Source of the DNA: Halanaerobium sp.
GTDB taxonomy: Bacteria; Bacillota; Halanaerobiia; Halanaerobiales; Halanaerobiaceae
DNA length: 12,493 nucleotides
NCBI GenBank assembly: GCA_003070825.1
Contig: QBLP01000030.1
Coordinates: 1 to 12,493, forward strand
Reading direction: 5' to 3'
Shown here: piece after piece, positions 1 to 6,962 of the stretch
How positions within the stretch are numbered: position 1 is the first letter of the stretch
Layout: each line of letters begins with the position of its first letter
Notes under the pieces: model-generated
The model's database searches: none
What the model was told of the DNA's origin: nothing
Seen by the model: only the letters and a program-made list of their open reading frames with translations
Translations under genes and position numbers: made by a program

Positions 1-5
1 AAATT

Positions 6-197
6 TCAAACTGCATTCATGCTAATTTTTAATTTTGCATTACCATTAATGTTAATATATGCCATTTGTATTACCCACACTAAATAGCGAAGAGCCTTTA
101 TAACTATATTCAACAGAGAAATTATTATCCCAAAAAGTAAGATAATCTTAAATATTTTATTTTCTAAATTATCATTGAGCTCATAATTTCTCTGCAT
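6..197 (-). CDS. Small hypothetical membrane protein (63 aa)
   Basis: I do not recognise a family. The short product has a charged N-terminus (about residues 1-14, rich in N, E and K) followed by a hydrophobic stretch from about residue 15 to 50 (LLFGIIISLLNIVI, then YLVWVIQMAYI), enough for one or two membrane segments with a basic KALR turn between them. It is probably a real gene: the ATG at 195-197 has a GGGAG ribosome binding site 8 nt upstream, a promoter-like element lies just before that, and the frame ends in TGA at 6-8 inside the window. It lies 81 nt downstream of the MATE gene on the same strand. No function can be assigned. It could also be a chance ORF, because AT-rich DNA often produces hydrophobic short frames. 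Confidence 0.45.
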   Translation of the reverse strand: MQRNYELNDNLENKIFKIILLFGIIISLLNIVIKALRYLVWVIQMAYININGNAKLKISMNAV

Positions 198-219
198 AAT
201 AACTACTCCCTGCTTTATC

Positions 220-248
220 TATTTAATTACTGTACTATATTATTTCAA
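220..248 (-). promoter_or_regulatory. Candidate promoter for the small membrane ORF
   Basis: Read on the minus strand, TTGAAA (243-248) and TAAATA (220-225) are separated by exactly 17 nt, fitting a vegetative -35/-10 pair (the -10 is a weak match). The expected transcript start near 212 lies just upstream of the GGGAG site and ATG at 197. AT-rich intergenic DNA gives such matches by chance, so this is tentative. Confidence 0.35.
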
Positions 249-278
249 CAAATATTTAGTTTTTCCTCTTATTAAATC

Positions 279-1652
279 CTAAATTGCCTTTTCTTCCTTC
301 CATTTCCCTTTTTTAAACCAGATTCCACCAATAATTGCACTTAAAAGGTTGGACATAAACATTCCCCACCAGATACCATTGGTTCCCAGTTGAAAATATC
401 CAGATAAAATTCTGGCTAAAGGAACTCTAAAACCCCAGAGGGCCACTACAGCCAGCACCATAGCAGCAACCGTATTACCAGCCCCTCTAAAAGAACCTCC
501 AATTACTATTCTGACCCCTAAAAAGCCAAAAGATAGACCAACAATTTTTAGAAACGCAACTCCGATACTTATTACTTCAGGATTGTCATTAAAGACTGAA
601 ATAATCTGAGCCGGAAATATTTGAGTTATTAAAATCAGGGCAGTCATCAGAGCAAAGGTCAAACCAACTGCAGTCCAGGCAATTTTTTCAGCCCGATCAG
701 CATCATCAGCTCCCATAGTCTGTCCGACCATCGTTGTAGTCGCCATTGAAAGGCCACGCATCGGCATCATTACAACTGATAAAATTCTGTTACCAATACC
801 ATAAGCAGCCACTGCCAGAGTGCCAAACTCAGAAACTATTCCCATTAAAAAGGTCATACCCAGAGCAATAATTGACTGTTCTGCTGCCGAAGGAGTTCCC
901 AGTTTTATTATCCGCTTTTGAACCTCAAAGTCAGGAACTAAATTTCTGGCCTTGAGTTTTATTCCCTTTCTGCCTTCAAAAAGCAAATAGACTCCATAAA
1001 TGCCGGCAAGGGCTCTCGATAATACTGTAGCAATAGCAGCTCCTCTAACTCCAAGCTGTGGAAAAAAGCCCCAACCTAAAATTAAAAAAGGGTCCAAAAT
1101 AATATTAAATAAGGTTGAAAAAACCATCATTTTCATTGGAGTTTTGGTATCTCCAACCCCTCTTAAAAGGGCAGTAAAGACAAAAAAGATAAACATAAAA
1201 GCAACACCAGCAAAAATTATATCCAGATAGGCCACCGCATCTGTCATAATATTTTCGGGTGCTCCTATCCAGCCCAGAATTGTCCGATCAAAGATAAAAC
1301 CCGTTGTTCCAAAGATTATTGAAAGAAAAATGACAAGAGTAAAAATCTGGCCGGCTACATGGTCAGCCATCTCTTTATTATCAGAACCAGTGTACTGGGC
1401 CACCAGAGTTGTTCCAGCGATGGTCATTCCTCCCCCAATTGAAATTAATAAAAATACTAAGGGAAAACCAACAGATATCGCCGCTACCGAATCGGCTCCA
1501 AGTCTACCAACCCAGAAGGTATCAGCCAGATTATATAAAACCTGCATTGTATTACCTACCATAATCGGCCAGGAAAGTTTGAAAAGTGTTTTTGGAATTG
1601 AATCATTTAAAATCGCTTCTCTATTATCCGGATTCTGTTTTATTTTTTTCAC
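279..1652 (-). CDS. MATE family multidrug/cation efflux transporter
   Basis: Integral membrane antiporter of the multidrug and toxic compound extrusion family, expected to export cationic compounds using a Na+ or H+ gradient across the cytoplasmic membrane. At 457 aa it has the usual family length with about 12 hydrophobic segments. The N-terminal hallmark is plain: LSWPIMVGNTMQVLYNLADTF at about residues 26-46, then WVGRLGADSVAAIS to about residue 60. A second MATE repeat begins near residue 245 (RIIKLGTPSAAEQSI). The start is GTG at 1650-1652, supported by an AGGTGA site 6 nt upstream. The MFS gene ends 49 nt upstream on the same strand, so the two may be cotranscribed, although nothing ties their functions together. 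Substrate and coupling ion cannot be read from the sequence. Family assignment is firm. Confidence 0.93.
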   Translation of the reverse strand: MKKIKQNPDNREAILNDSIPKTLFKLSWPIMVGNTMQVLYNLADTFWVGRLGADSVAAISVGFPLVFLLISIGGGMTIAGTTLVAQYTGSDNKEMADHVAGQIFTLVIFLSIIFGTTGFIFDRTILGWIGAPENIMTDAVAYLDIIFAGVAFMFIFFVFTALLRGVGDTKTPMKMMVFSTLFNIILDPFLILGWGFFPQLGVRGAAIATVLSRALAGIYGVYLLFEGRKGIKLKARNLVPDFEVQKRIIKLGTPSAAEQSIIALGMTFLMGIVSEFGTLAVAAYGIGNRILSVVMMPMRGLSMATTTMVGQTMGADDADRAEKIAWTAVGLTFALMTALILITQIFPAQIISVFNDNPEVISIGVAFLKIVGLSFGFLGVRIVIGGSFRGAGNTVAAMVLAVVALWGFRVPLARILSGYFQLGTNGIWWGMFMSNLLSAIIGGIWFKKGKWKEEKAI

Positions 1653-1658
1653 CTTAAA

Positions 1659-1664
1659 TCACCT
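1659..1664 (-). promoter_or_regulatory. Ribosome binding site that fixes the GTG start of the MATE gene
   Basis: Minus-strand AGGTGA lies 6 nt before GTG at 1650-1652. No in-frame ATG has a comparable site, so the GTG is preferred. Confidence 0.6.
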
Positions 1665-1701
1665 AATTTATATTATTGTTTATTAAATTAAAATAGCTGT
1701 T

Positions 1702-2973
1702 TTAAGTTTTATTTTCTAGACTTTTATTATCTTTAATAACCACAACAGCAAGAATTAAAACTGCAGCTGAAGCTAAAAATATTCCGACTTTAAACATTGT
1801 CGAAATGCCAAAATTATCAATTAAATAACCGCCTAAAAGACTGCCGATAATTCCCGCTGCTCCAAATGCTGACATCATAGCAACACTTTGAGCAGTTGTT
1901 TTTAAAGCTGCCGGAGCTACAAGCTTGACATAATAGCGAACTGTTACCAGAAAAACGCCAAACGAAAGTGACTGCAGCATACCAAAGAAAAGAAAATATA
2001 CCGGTGATGTGGCCAGAGCAGCAATGATAAACCTCACGAGATAAAAGAAAGCTGAAAATAACAGCAGAGAATTAGTTTTATATTTTTCTAAAAAATATTT
2101 GGCTACAAAAAAGATTGGTGCCTCACTTACAGCATTAAAAAAAAGTGTATAACCCAAATCAGTTGAGTTTCCTCCCACTGATTTAATGATCGGAGCCTGG
2201 TAAACAAAAACCATCTGGTTGGGGATGAAAATCATTAGGGTTATAAATAAAATAAAGATATAATCCGGATTCTTAAAAAGTCTCATTATGTTTTTATCTT
2301 CAAGCTCAGCTTTGATTTCAGCATCTTTTTCCAATTTTTTCGAATGATTCGTGTCAATATTTTTATCATTTTCTTCATTCTCATTTTTATGAAGTTCATC
2401 GTAACTATTATCTTCAAGACTAAAAGCAATTACAATTACAATCAGGGCTATTATTCCATAACTCAAAAAATGAGCCCGCCAGCCAAATCTTTCAATTACC
2501 TGACCAAAAACTGTAACAATTACTGCAAAACCAATCGATCCCCAGGCCCGCATAAAACCATAATTATGAGCAGTATGAGCTGAAGTTTCTAAAATCCAGC
2601 TGTCAAGTACAGACTGCTGTGGCTCCCAGAGAAAGCCAACCACCCCTATTGAAATTGCCAGCATCAAATCTCCATAAAAAGTTAATGGAGTTACAAAAAC
2701 CGCCATTAGAAACATAGAAGTCAAAAATACAATCTTTCTGCTTTCCAGACGGTCACAAATATAGCCAACAATCGGAGGTCCAATCAACCCCATAAAGGTT
2801 CTAATCGACATCAGGGTTCCAATCCGCATATTACTGTAACCTAAATCTGTAAGGTAATAAACTAAGTAAGCACCATAAATAGCCCAGGTGCTCCAGAAGA
2901 AAAACTGTAAAAATGAAAATTCAGTTATTATTTTATATGAATCATTCTCTTTGATTTTTTTAATTATATTCAA
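1702..2973 (-). CDS. Major facilitator superfamily transporter (MFS_1-like)
   Basis: Twelve-segment cytoplasmic-membrane transporter, probably a proton-coupled carrier; substrate unknown. The sequence resembles the LacY/phenylpropionate-type (MFS_1-like) branch: N-terminal FSFLQFFFWSTWAIYGAYL (about residues 19-37), MFS motif A as GYICDRLESRK (70-80), and LDSWILE (123-129). The central loop between segments 6 and 7 (about 186-229) is long and strongly charged (NENEENDKN, then a K/E-rich stretch). The proposed start is TTG at 2971-2973. It gives a sensible N-terminus just before the first membrane segment, but it lacks a good Shine-Dalgarno, and an in-frame TAA at 3025-3027 blocks a much longer product. 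The gene follows the GntP-unit terminator, so it is probably a separate transcription unit running on to the MATE gene. Family firm, start uncertain. Confidence 0.88.
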   Translation of the reverse strand: MNIIKKIKENDSYKIITEFSFLQFFFWSTWAIYGAYLVYYLTDLGYSNMRIGTLMSIRTFMGLIGPPIVGYICDRLESRKIVFLTSMFLMAVFVTPLTFYGDLMLAISIGVVGFLWEPQQSVLDSWILETSAHTAHNYGFMRAWGSIGFAVIVTVFGQVIERFGWRAHFLSYGIIALIVIVIAFSLEDNSYDELHKNENEENDKNIDTNHSKKLEKDAEIKAELEDKNIMRLFKNPDYIFILFITLMIFIPNQMVFVYQAPIIKSVGGNSTDLGYTLFFNAVSEAPIFFVAKYFLEKYKTNSLLLFSAFFYLVRFIIAALATSPVYFLFFGMLQSLSFGVFLVTVRYYVKLVAPAALKTTAQSVAMMSAFGAAGIIGSLLGGYLIDNFGISTMFKVGIFLASAAVLILAVVVIKDNKSLENKT

Positions 2974-3171
2974 ATTTGGTACCGGGTACTTGGATAATTT
3001 TGGAGATATTCTTAAAGAACCCGATTACTCCTTTCTTCAGTAAAATATTAATAGTTTTGTTAATTGGCAGGGTTTAATTTAAGTCTTTAATTAACCATCT
3101 TATTTATATAATACTGGAGAATAGGCCAAAAACCTTTAATAAATTGAAAATAATTATAAATTAAGAATCAA
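2974..3171 (-). other. Leader/intergenic region before the MFS gene
   Basis: This AT-rich gap between the GntP terminator and the MFS start holds three minor features on the minus strand. An AAAGGAG Shine-Dalgarno-like motif (3028-3034) is not followed by any ATG, GTG or TTG at a usable distance. A short perfect palindrome, GTACC-N-GGTAC (2979-2989), lies where the ribosome binding site of the TTG start should be. A weak promoter-like pair (TTGGCC, 17 nt, TAAATA) occurs near 3101-3129. None is strong; a short regulated leader is possible. Confidence 0.25.
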
Positions 3172-3215
3172 TCAACATAAAAGCCAGATGCTGATTATCT
3201 AAACCAGCATCTGGC
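3172..3215 (-). terminator. Rho-independent terminator of the glycerate kinase-GntP unit
   Basis: A perfect 11-bp stem (GCCAGATGCTG at 3183-3193 pairing with CAGCATCTGGC at 3205-3215) encloses an 11-nt loop. Read on the minus strand the hairpin is followed by TTTTATGTT, a terminator tail. It begins 20 nt beyond the TAG stop of the GntP gene. The plus-strand side has no T-run, so it acts in the minus direction. Confidence 0.9.
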
Positions 3216-3235
3216 CTAATAACTTAATTTTCTTT

Positions 3236-4570
3236 CTAAATAAAAAACATTGATAGAAGAGCAACAAATAAGATTGTTACAACTCCCTGAACTAAGGTTG
3301 CAGTCGAATAGGCCTTATAAGCTGTATCAGTATCCATATTAGAAAACTGACTTACAACCCAGAAGTAACTGTCATTCGCGTGAGAAACTGTCATCGCCCC
3401 AGCACCAATTGACATAACAACCAGCGCTTTTGCTACAGAAGCATCAAGCCCAAGTGAAGGCAGCATTGGAGCTAATAAAGCTGAAGTTGTAATAATTGCC
3501 ACTGTAGATGATCCCTGAGACGTTTTTAAAGCAGCTGCAATTATAAATGGTAAAAAGATGCCGAGATTATATGTTGAAAGAACCTCTCCTAAATAGCTTC
3601 CGATTGGAGTTGATTTCAAAACCTGACCAAAGGCCCCACCAGCACCAGTAATCATGATGATAGTAGCGGCATTAATGAGTCCCTTTCCTACCCAGTCATT
3701 GATATATTCTTTATCAAATGATGGAAGTAATCTAAAAGCAATGAAAACTCCAAGCAGTAAAGCAACCGTTGGATCTCCAATAAAGACTAGGAAAGTCTTT
3801 ATATTACCTGTTCCAAATATATTTGCAGGAAATTCTGCAATTGATTTTAAGGTAATTAAAAGTATTGGCACTACAATTGGAGCAAAGGAATCAAAAACAG
3901 AAGGTAAATTAACTTCACTTTCTCCATCATCTATCTCTATATCAGCATCAACCCAGTATCTGGAGGCAAATTTTGTTGCCCAGAGGTAACCTGCAAGTAT
4001 TGCCGGAATAGAAACTACTACCCCAAACATAATTACCAGACCCAGATCTGCACCAAGATTACCGGCAGCAGCAATTGGACCGGGAGTAGGTGGAACCAGA
4101 GTGTGGGTTGCATAGAGTCCAGTTGAAAGAGCTACAGCCATAGTTGCCATTGAAATTTTAGCCTTTTTAGCAAGTGATTTATTTAAGGATGAAAGAATAA
4201 CAAAACCGCTGTCACAAAATACAGGTATCGAAATAATTGCACCAGTGATAGACATCGCCAGAGCTGATTTTGCTTCTCCAACCCAACCCAGTACAGTATT
4301 GGCCATTGTCAGTGTTCCCTTTGACTTTTCTAGAATTGTACCAATTATAGTTCCTGCAATAATTACAATTCCAATATAGCTTAATATTCCACCAAAACCA
4401 CTTGTAACTGTGTTTACAACTTCAATTAAAGGCATTCCCGATAAAATTCCAACACCAAATGAAGCAAGCAGTAAGACTAAAAATGCATGCAGATTAACCC
4501 TTGCTGTCATATAAATAATAAATATGATAGCAGCAACTAAAATCACCAACAACATTGGACCTTGTACCAT
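3236..4570 (-). CDS. GntP family permease (gluconate/hydroxyacid:H+ symporter type), probable glycerate importer
   Basis: Polytopic cytoplasmic-membrane symporter of the gluconate permease family, whose members take up gluconate and other small hydroxy or amino acids with protons. At 444 aa it has the normal family length and is hydrophobic throughout. Family signatures are IPVFCDSGFVIL (115-126) and HTLVPPTPGPIAAA (156-169), with a polar cytoplasmic loop at about 205-225 (DADIEIDDGES). The start is ATG at 4568-4570, with AAAGGGGG placed 9 nt upstream. It lies 42 nt downstream of the glycerate kinase gene and is followed by a terminator, so the two form one unit. That pairing suggests glycerate or a close hydroxyacid as substrate. 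This is inference; gluconate cannot be excluded, although no gluconate kinase is visible here. Confidence 0.92.
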   Translation of the reverse strand: MVQGPMLLVILVAAIIFIIYMTARVNLHAFLVLLLASFGVGILSGMPLIEVVNTVTSGFGGILSYIGIVIIAGTIIGTILEKSKGTLTMANTVLGWVGEAKSALAMSITGAIISIPVFCDSGFVILSSLNKSLAKKAKISMATMAVALSTGLYATHTLVPPTPGPIAAAGNLGADLGLVIMFGVVVSIPAILAGYLWATKFASRYWVDADIEIDDGESEVNLPSVFDSFAPIVVPILLITLKSIAEFPANIFGTGNIKTFLVFIGDPTVALLLGVFIAFRLLPSFDKEYINDWVGKGLINAATIIMITGAGGAFGQVLKSTPIGSYLGEVLSTYNLGIFLPFIIAAALKTSQGSSTVAIITTSALLAPMLPSLGLDASVAKALVVMSIGAGAMTVSHANDSYFWVVSQFSNMDTDTAYKAYSTATLVQGVVTILFVALLSMFFI

Positions 4571-4612
4571 TTTTATTATCCCCCTTTATTTATATTATCA
4601 GGACGAATAATA

Positions 4613-5761
4613 TTAATTTTTTCCTAACCCCCTTTGAATTCGAATTGTCCTGATTATTTGTTCACTTAAATTAGCCAGAAGTTCAGGACTTCTTTCGACA
4701 ATCTGATTTAATTCAGATGGGCAATCTATAATAGAAAAATAAGAATTAATTCCGTGTTCTAATACTTTTTCTACTCCGCTGCCTAAAGTACCAGCAACTG
4801 CAATTACCGGAATATCTTTTTTAGCAGCACTGCGGGAGACTCCAACAGGTGTTTTTCCATAAATACTTTGTCCATCAAGCATGCCTTCTCCTGTAATCAC
4901 TAAATCAACATTTCTTAAGCGGCTTTCAAAATCTATTATATCAAGCACAATATCTACTCCTGCTTTTAATTCTGCGTCCAAAAAAGCCACCAGTCCAGCT
5001 CCAAGTCCACCGGCAGCACCTGCACCTGGGATCTGATTTGTATCCTTATTAAGCTCATTAATTACAATCTGATTGAAGTGACGCAAATTTTGATCCAGTA
5101 TTTCAACCATTTCTCTGTCAGCACCCTTTTGAGGAGCGTAGACATAAGCTGCTCCATCTTCACCATAAAGAGGATTATCTACATCACAGGCAACCATAAT
5201 TTCGACATTCTTTAATCTGGAATCCAGTTTTTTTAAATTTATTTTTTCAATTTGATCTAAGTTTCCACCACCAAAGGCTACCTGGTCACCTTCAGCATCA
5301 AGAATTTCTGCTCCTAAAGCCTGGGCCATCCCTACCCCGGCATCATTAGTCGCACTGCCTCCAATGCCAATAATAATTTGCTTAACCCCATGCTCCAGCG
5401 CTGATACAATTAACTCACCGGTTCCATAGGTAGTTGTTTTTAAGGGGTTCTTTTTTCCCTCCGGTACTAAAGGGAGGCCAGAAGCAGCTGCCATTTCGAT
5501 CACTGCAGTTTTTCCATCACCGAGCAAACCGTAAAAAGCCTCAACTTTATTTCCCAGCGGTCCTGTTACCTCTTTTTCTATAATTTTACCATCGGTTGCA
5601 TCGACTAAAGATTGAACTGTCCCCTCACCACCATCAGCCATCGGAAGTAAGTCAACATCTATTTTAGAGTCAAAATTATGTATTCCACGCTTTATATTTT
5701 CAGAAACTTCCATTGCTGTTAATGAGCCTTTAAAAGAATCAGGAGCTACCAGTATCTTCAA
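4613..5761 (-). CDS. Glycerate kinase (GlxK/GarK family)
   Basis: Cytosolic ATP-dependent kinase of D-glycerate; characterised members of this family (Pfam Gly_kinase, GlxK/GarK) form 2-phosphoglycerate, which enters lower glycolysis. At 382 aa it is full length. Family motifs appear in order: PDSFKGSL (7-14), PMADGGEGT (40-48), GIGGSATNDAG (132-142), CDVDNPL (192-198), PQKGA (210-214), GAGAAGGLGAG (246-256) and TGEGMLDGQS (290-299). The start is TTG at 5759-5761 because a GGAGG site sits exactly 8 nt upstream and the protein begins in register with the family (MKILVAPDSFKGS). It is first in a two-gene unit with the GntP permease and has its own promoter candidate. Together with the nearby phosphorylase and hydroxyacid dehydrogenase it points to glycerate as the shared intermediate. 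Confidence 0.95.
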   Translation of the reverse strand: MKILVAPDSFKGSLTAMEVSENIKRGIHNFDSKIDVDLLPMADGGEGTVQSLVDATDGKIIEKEVTGPLGNKVEAFYGLLGDGKTAVIEMAAASGLPLVPEGKKNPLKTTTYGTGELIVSALEHGVKQIIIGIGGSATNDAGVGMAQALGAEILDAEGDQVAFGGGNLDQIEKINLKKLDSRLKNVEIMVACDVDNPLYGEDGAAYVYAPQKGADREMVEILDQNLRHFNQIVINELNKDTNQIPGAGAAGGLGAGLVAFLDAELKAGVDIVLDIIDFESRLRNVDLVITGEGMLDGQSIYGKTPVGVSRSAAKKDIPVIAVAGTLGSGVEKVLEHGINSYFSIIDCPSELNQIVERSPELLANLSEQIIRTIRIQRGLGKN

Positions 5762-5769
5762 TATTATCG

Positions 5770-5774
5770 CCTCC
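5770..5774 (-). promoter_or_regulatory. Ribosome binding site that fixes the TTG start of glycerate kinase
   Basis: Minus-strand GGAGG is 8 nt before TTG at 5759-5761. It is the only strong site here and decides in favour of the unusual TTG start. Confidence 0.75.
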
Positions 5775-5804
5775 AGACAAATTTTCTAAAAATTCACTAT
5801 ATTA

Positions 5805-5833
5805 AGTATAACAAATTCAAAATTTTATTTCCA
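5805..5833 (-). promoter_or_regulatory. Candidate extended -10 promoter for glycerate kinase and GntP
   Basis: On the minus strand TGTTATACT gives a TATACT -10 box (5805-5810) preceded by the TG of an extended -10. A TGGAAA -35-like box (5828-5833) lies 17 nt upstream. The predicted start near 5798 leaves a leader of about 37 nt before the TTG codon. It lies in the 116-nt gap after the hydroxyacid dehydrogenase gene, supporting independent expression of the kinase and permease. No operator palindrome was recognised around it. Confidence 0.5.
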
Positions 5834-5877
5834 GTCTTTTTAAAAAATGTTATATTTATTAATAAAAGTAATTATTA

Positions 5878-6849
5878 TTAGTTAACCTGGTTGATTGAAT
5901 TACCCTCTAAAAAGTTCTTTAAGTTTTGAACCACAGTTTTCATTAGCCTCTCTCTTGCTTCCCGAGAAGCCCAGGCTATATGAGGAGTAACAATTGCCTT
6001 CTCAGAATTTAAGAGCGGATTTGATGCTGCCGGGGGTTCAGTTGAAAGCACATCAACTGCAGCAGTTTTAACTTTTCCTGATTCCAAAGCAGCCGCCAGA
6101 TCTGTTTCCACAATCAAGCCACCGCGGGCAGTATTGATTATAATTACTCCCTCTTTCATTTGAGCAATGCTAACTTTATTAATCATACCCTCAGTCTCCT
6201 CGGTCTGAGGGCAGTGCAGGCTGATTACATCTGACCTTCTGTAGAGGCCCATTAAATCTACAAATTCTACCTTATCCGTTTTTACTGCTGGATCAGCTTT
6301 CTTTTTCTCAGGACTGCGGTCATAAGCAATAATCTCCATCCCAAAAGCTGAAGCAAGCTCTGCTGTCCGCTGGCCGATACTGCCAAAACCAATGATCCCC
6401 AGCGTCTTTCCCTGCAGCTCAATTAATGGGTAATCCCAGAAACAAAAATCATCAGCCTCAGTCCAGGCTCCACTCTTGACAGCCCGGTTGTGCTCACCAA
6501 CATGGTGGCAGGTTTCCAGAAGCAGGGCCAGCACAAACTGAGCCACTGTATTGGTTCCATAAGTGGGCACATTGGTGACCACCACCTCATTCTCAGCTGC
6601 CGCCTCAACATCAACTACATTGTAGCCAGTGGCCAGTACTCCTATGTATTCAAGCTCCGGCAGAGCCTTAATTTTTTCTCTACTTAATTGTGTCTTATTT
6701 GTCAGCAGCACCTCTGCTCCTTTGGCTCGCTCCAGAATCTTTGACTCTGGAGTCCTCTCATAAATTTCGACCCCTCCTAATTCTTTGATTCCTTCCCAGC
6801 TTAAATCACCAGGATTTAAGGCATAACCATCTAAAACTACAATTTTCAT
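5878..6849 (-). CDS. D-2-hydroxyacid dehydrogenase, glycerate dehydrogenase/hydroxypyruvate reductase type
   Basis: NAD(P)-dependent cytosolic oxidoreductase that interconverts a 2-oxoacid and its D-2-hydroxyacid; hydroxypyruvate/D-glycerate is the likely pair here. The 323-aa length is normal. The Rossmann motif GFGSIG is at 154-159. The family catalytic residues are visible: Arg242 in NTARGG, Glu271 in LSTEPP and His290 in VTPHIAWAS, the last stretch being typical of glycerate dehydrogenases. Asp177 in IIAYDRSP suggests preference for NAD. The start is ATG at 6847-6849 with GGGAGG 8 nt upstream. The gene stands between the terminator of the phosphorylase unit and the promoter candidate of the glycerate kinase unit, so it may be monocistronic. 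I saw no convincing promoter in the 48 nt between terminator and start. Other small D-2-hydroxyacids remain possible substrates. Confidence 0.92.
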   Translation of the reverse strand: MKIVVLDGYALNPGDLSWEGIKELGGVEIYERTPESKILERAKGAEVLLTNKTQLSREKIKALPELEYIGVLATGYNVVDVEAAAENEVVVTNVPTYGTNTVAQFVLALLLETCHHVGEHNRAVKSGAWTEADDFCFWDYPLIELQGKTLGIIGFGSIGQRTAELASAFGMEIIAYDRSPEKKKADPAVKTDKVEFVDLMGLYRRSDVISLHCPQTEETEGMINKVSIAQMKEGVIIINTARGGLIVETDLAAALESGKVKTAAVDVLSTEPPAASNPLLNSEKAIVTPHIAWASREARERLMKTVVQNLKNFLEGNSINQVN

Positions 6850-6897
6850 CTATTCCGCCTCCCTTTTAATTTTAAGTTACGTCAAACCTAATAGATT

Positions 6898-6950
6898 AAA
6901 CAAAAAGCTCCTATTCTCTACCATTAAAATAATGATAACAAATAGAAGCT
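6898..6950 (-). terminator. Long hairpin terminator of the phosphorylase-GH36 unit
   Basis: Read on the minus strand, a 10-bp outer stem (6941-6950 with 6906-6915), a 3x3 internal loop and an 8-bp inner stem (6930-6937 with 6919-6926) closed by a 3-nt loop are followed by TTTTGTTT. The positions that fail to pair on the plus strand (6910/6946 and 6921/6935) become G-U wobbles in minus-strand RNA, which supports a structure acting in that direction. It starts 13 nt after the GH36 stop codon. Confidence 0.85.
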
Positions 6951-6962
6951 CAACTTTCTATC

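Noticed and set aside
1000..1686. Plus-strand open frames opposite the MATE gene (76 and 118 codons)
   Set aside because: They are antisense to a firmly identified transporter and show no domain.
3183..3215. Hairpin as a bidirectional terminator
   Set aside because: Only the minus direction has a T-rich tail; after the hairpin the plus strand reads CTAATAAC, and there is no plus-strand gene to terminate.
2344..3989. Plus-strand frames opposite the MFS gene (2344-2583) and the GntP gene (3654-3989)
   Set aside because: Both are antisense shadows of strong transporter genes with no independent support.
6423..6687. Short frames on both strands inside the hydroxyacid dehydrogenase gene
   Set aside because: The dehydrogenase frame carries all family motifs continuously; the others are out-of-frame or antisense readings rich in unlikely residues.
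6850..6897. TTGACG near 6880 as a -35 box for the hydroxyacid dehydrogenase
   Set aside because: At 17 nt downstream the sequence is the GGGAGG ribosome binding site, so no -10 box fits; no promoter is claimed.
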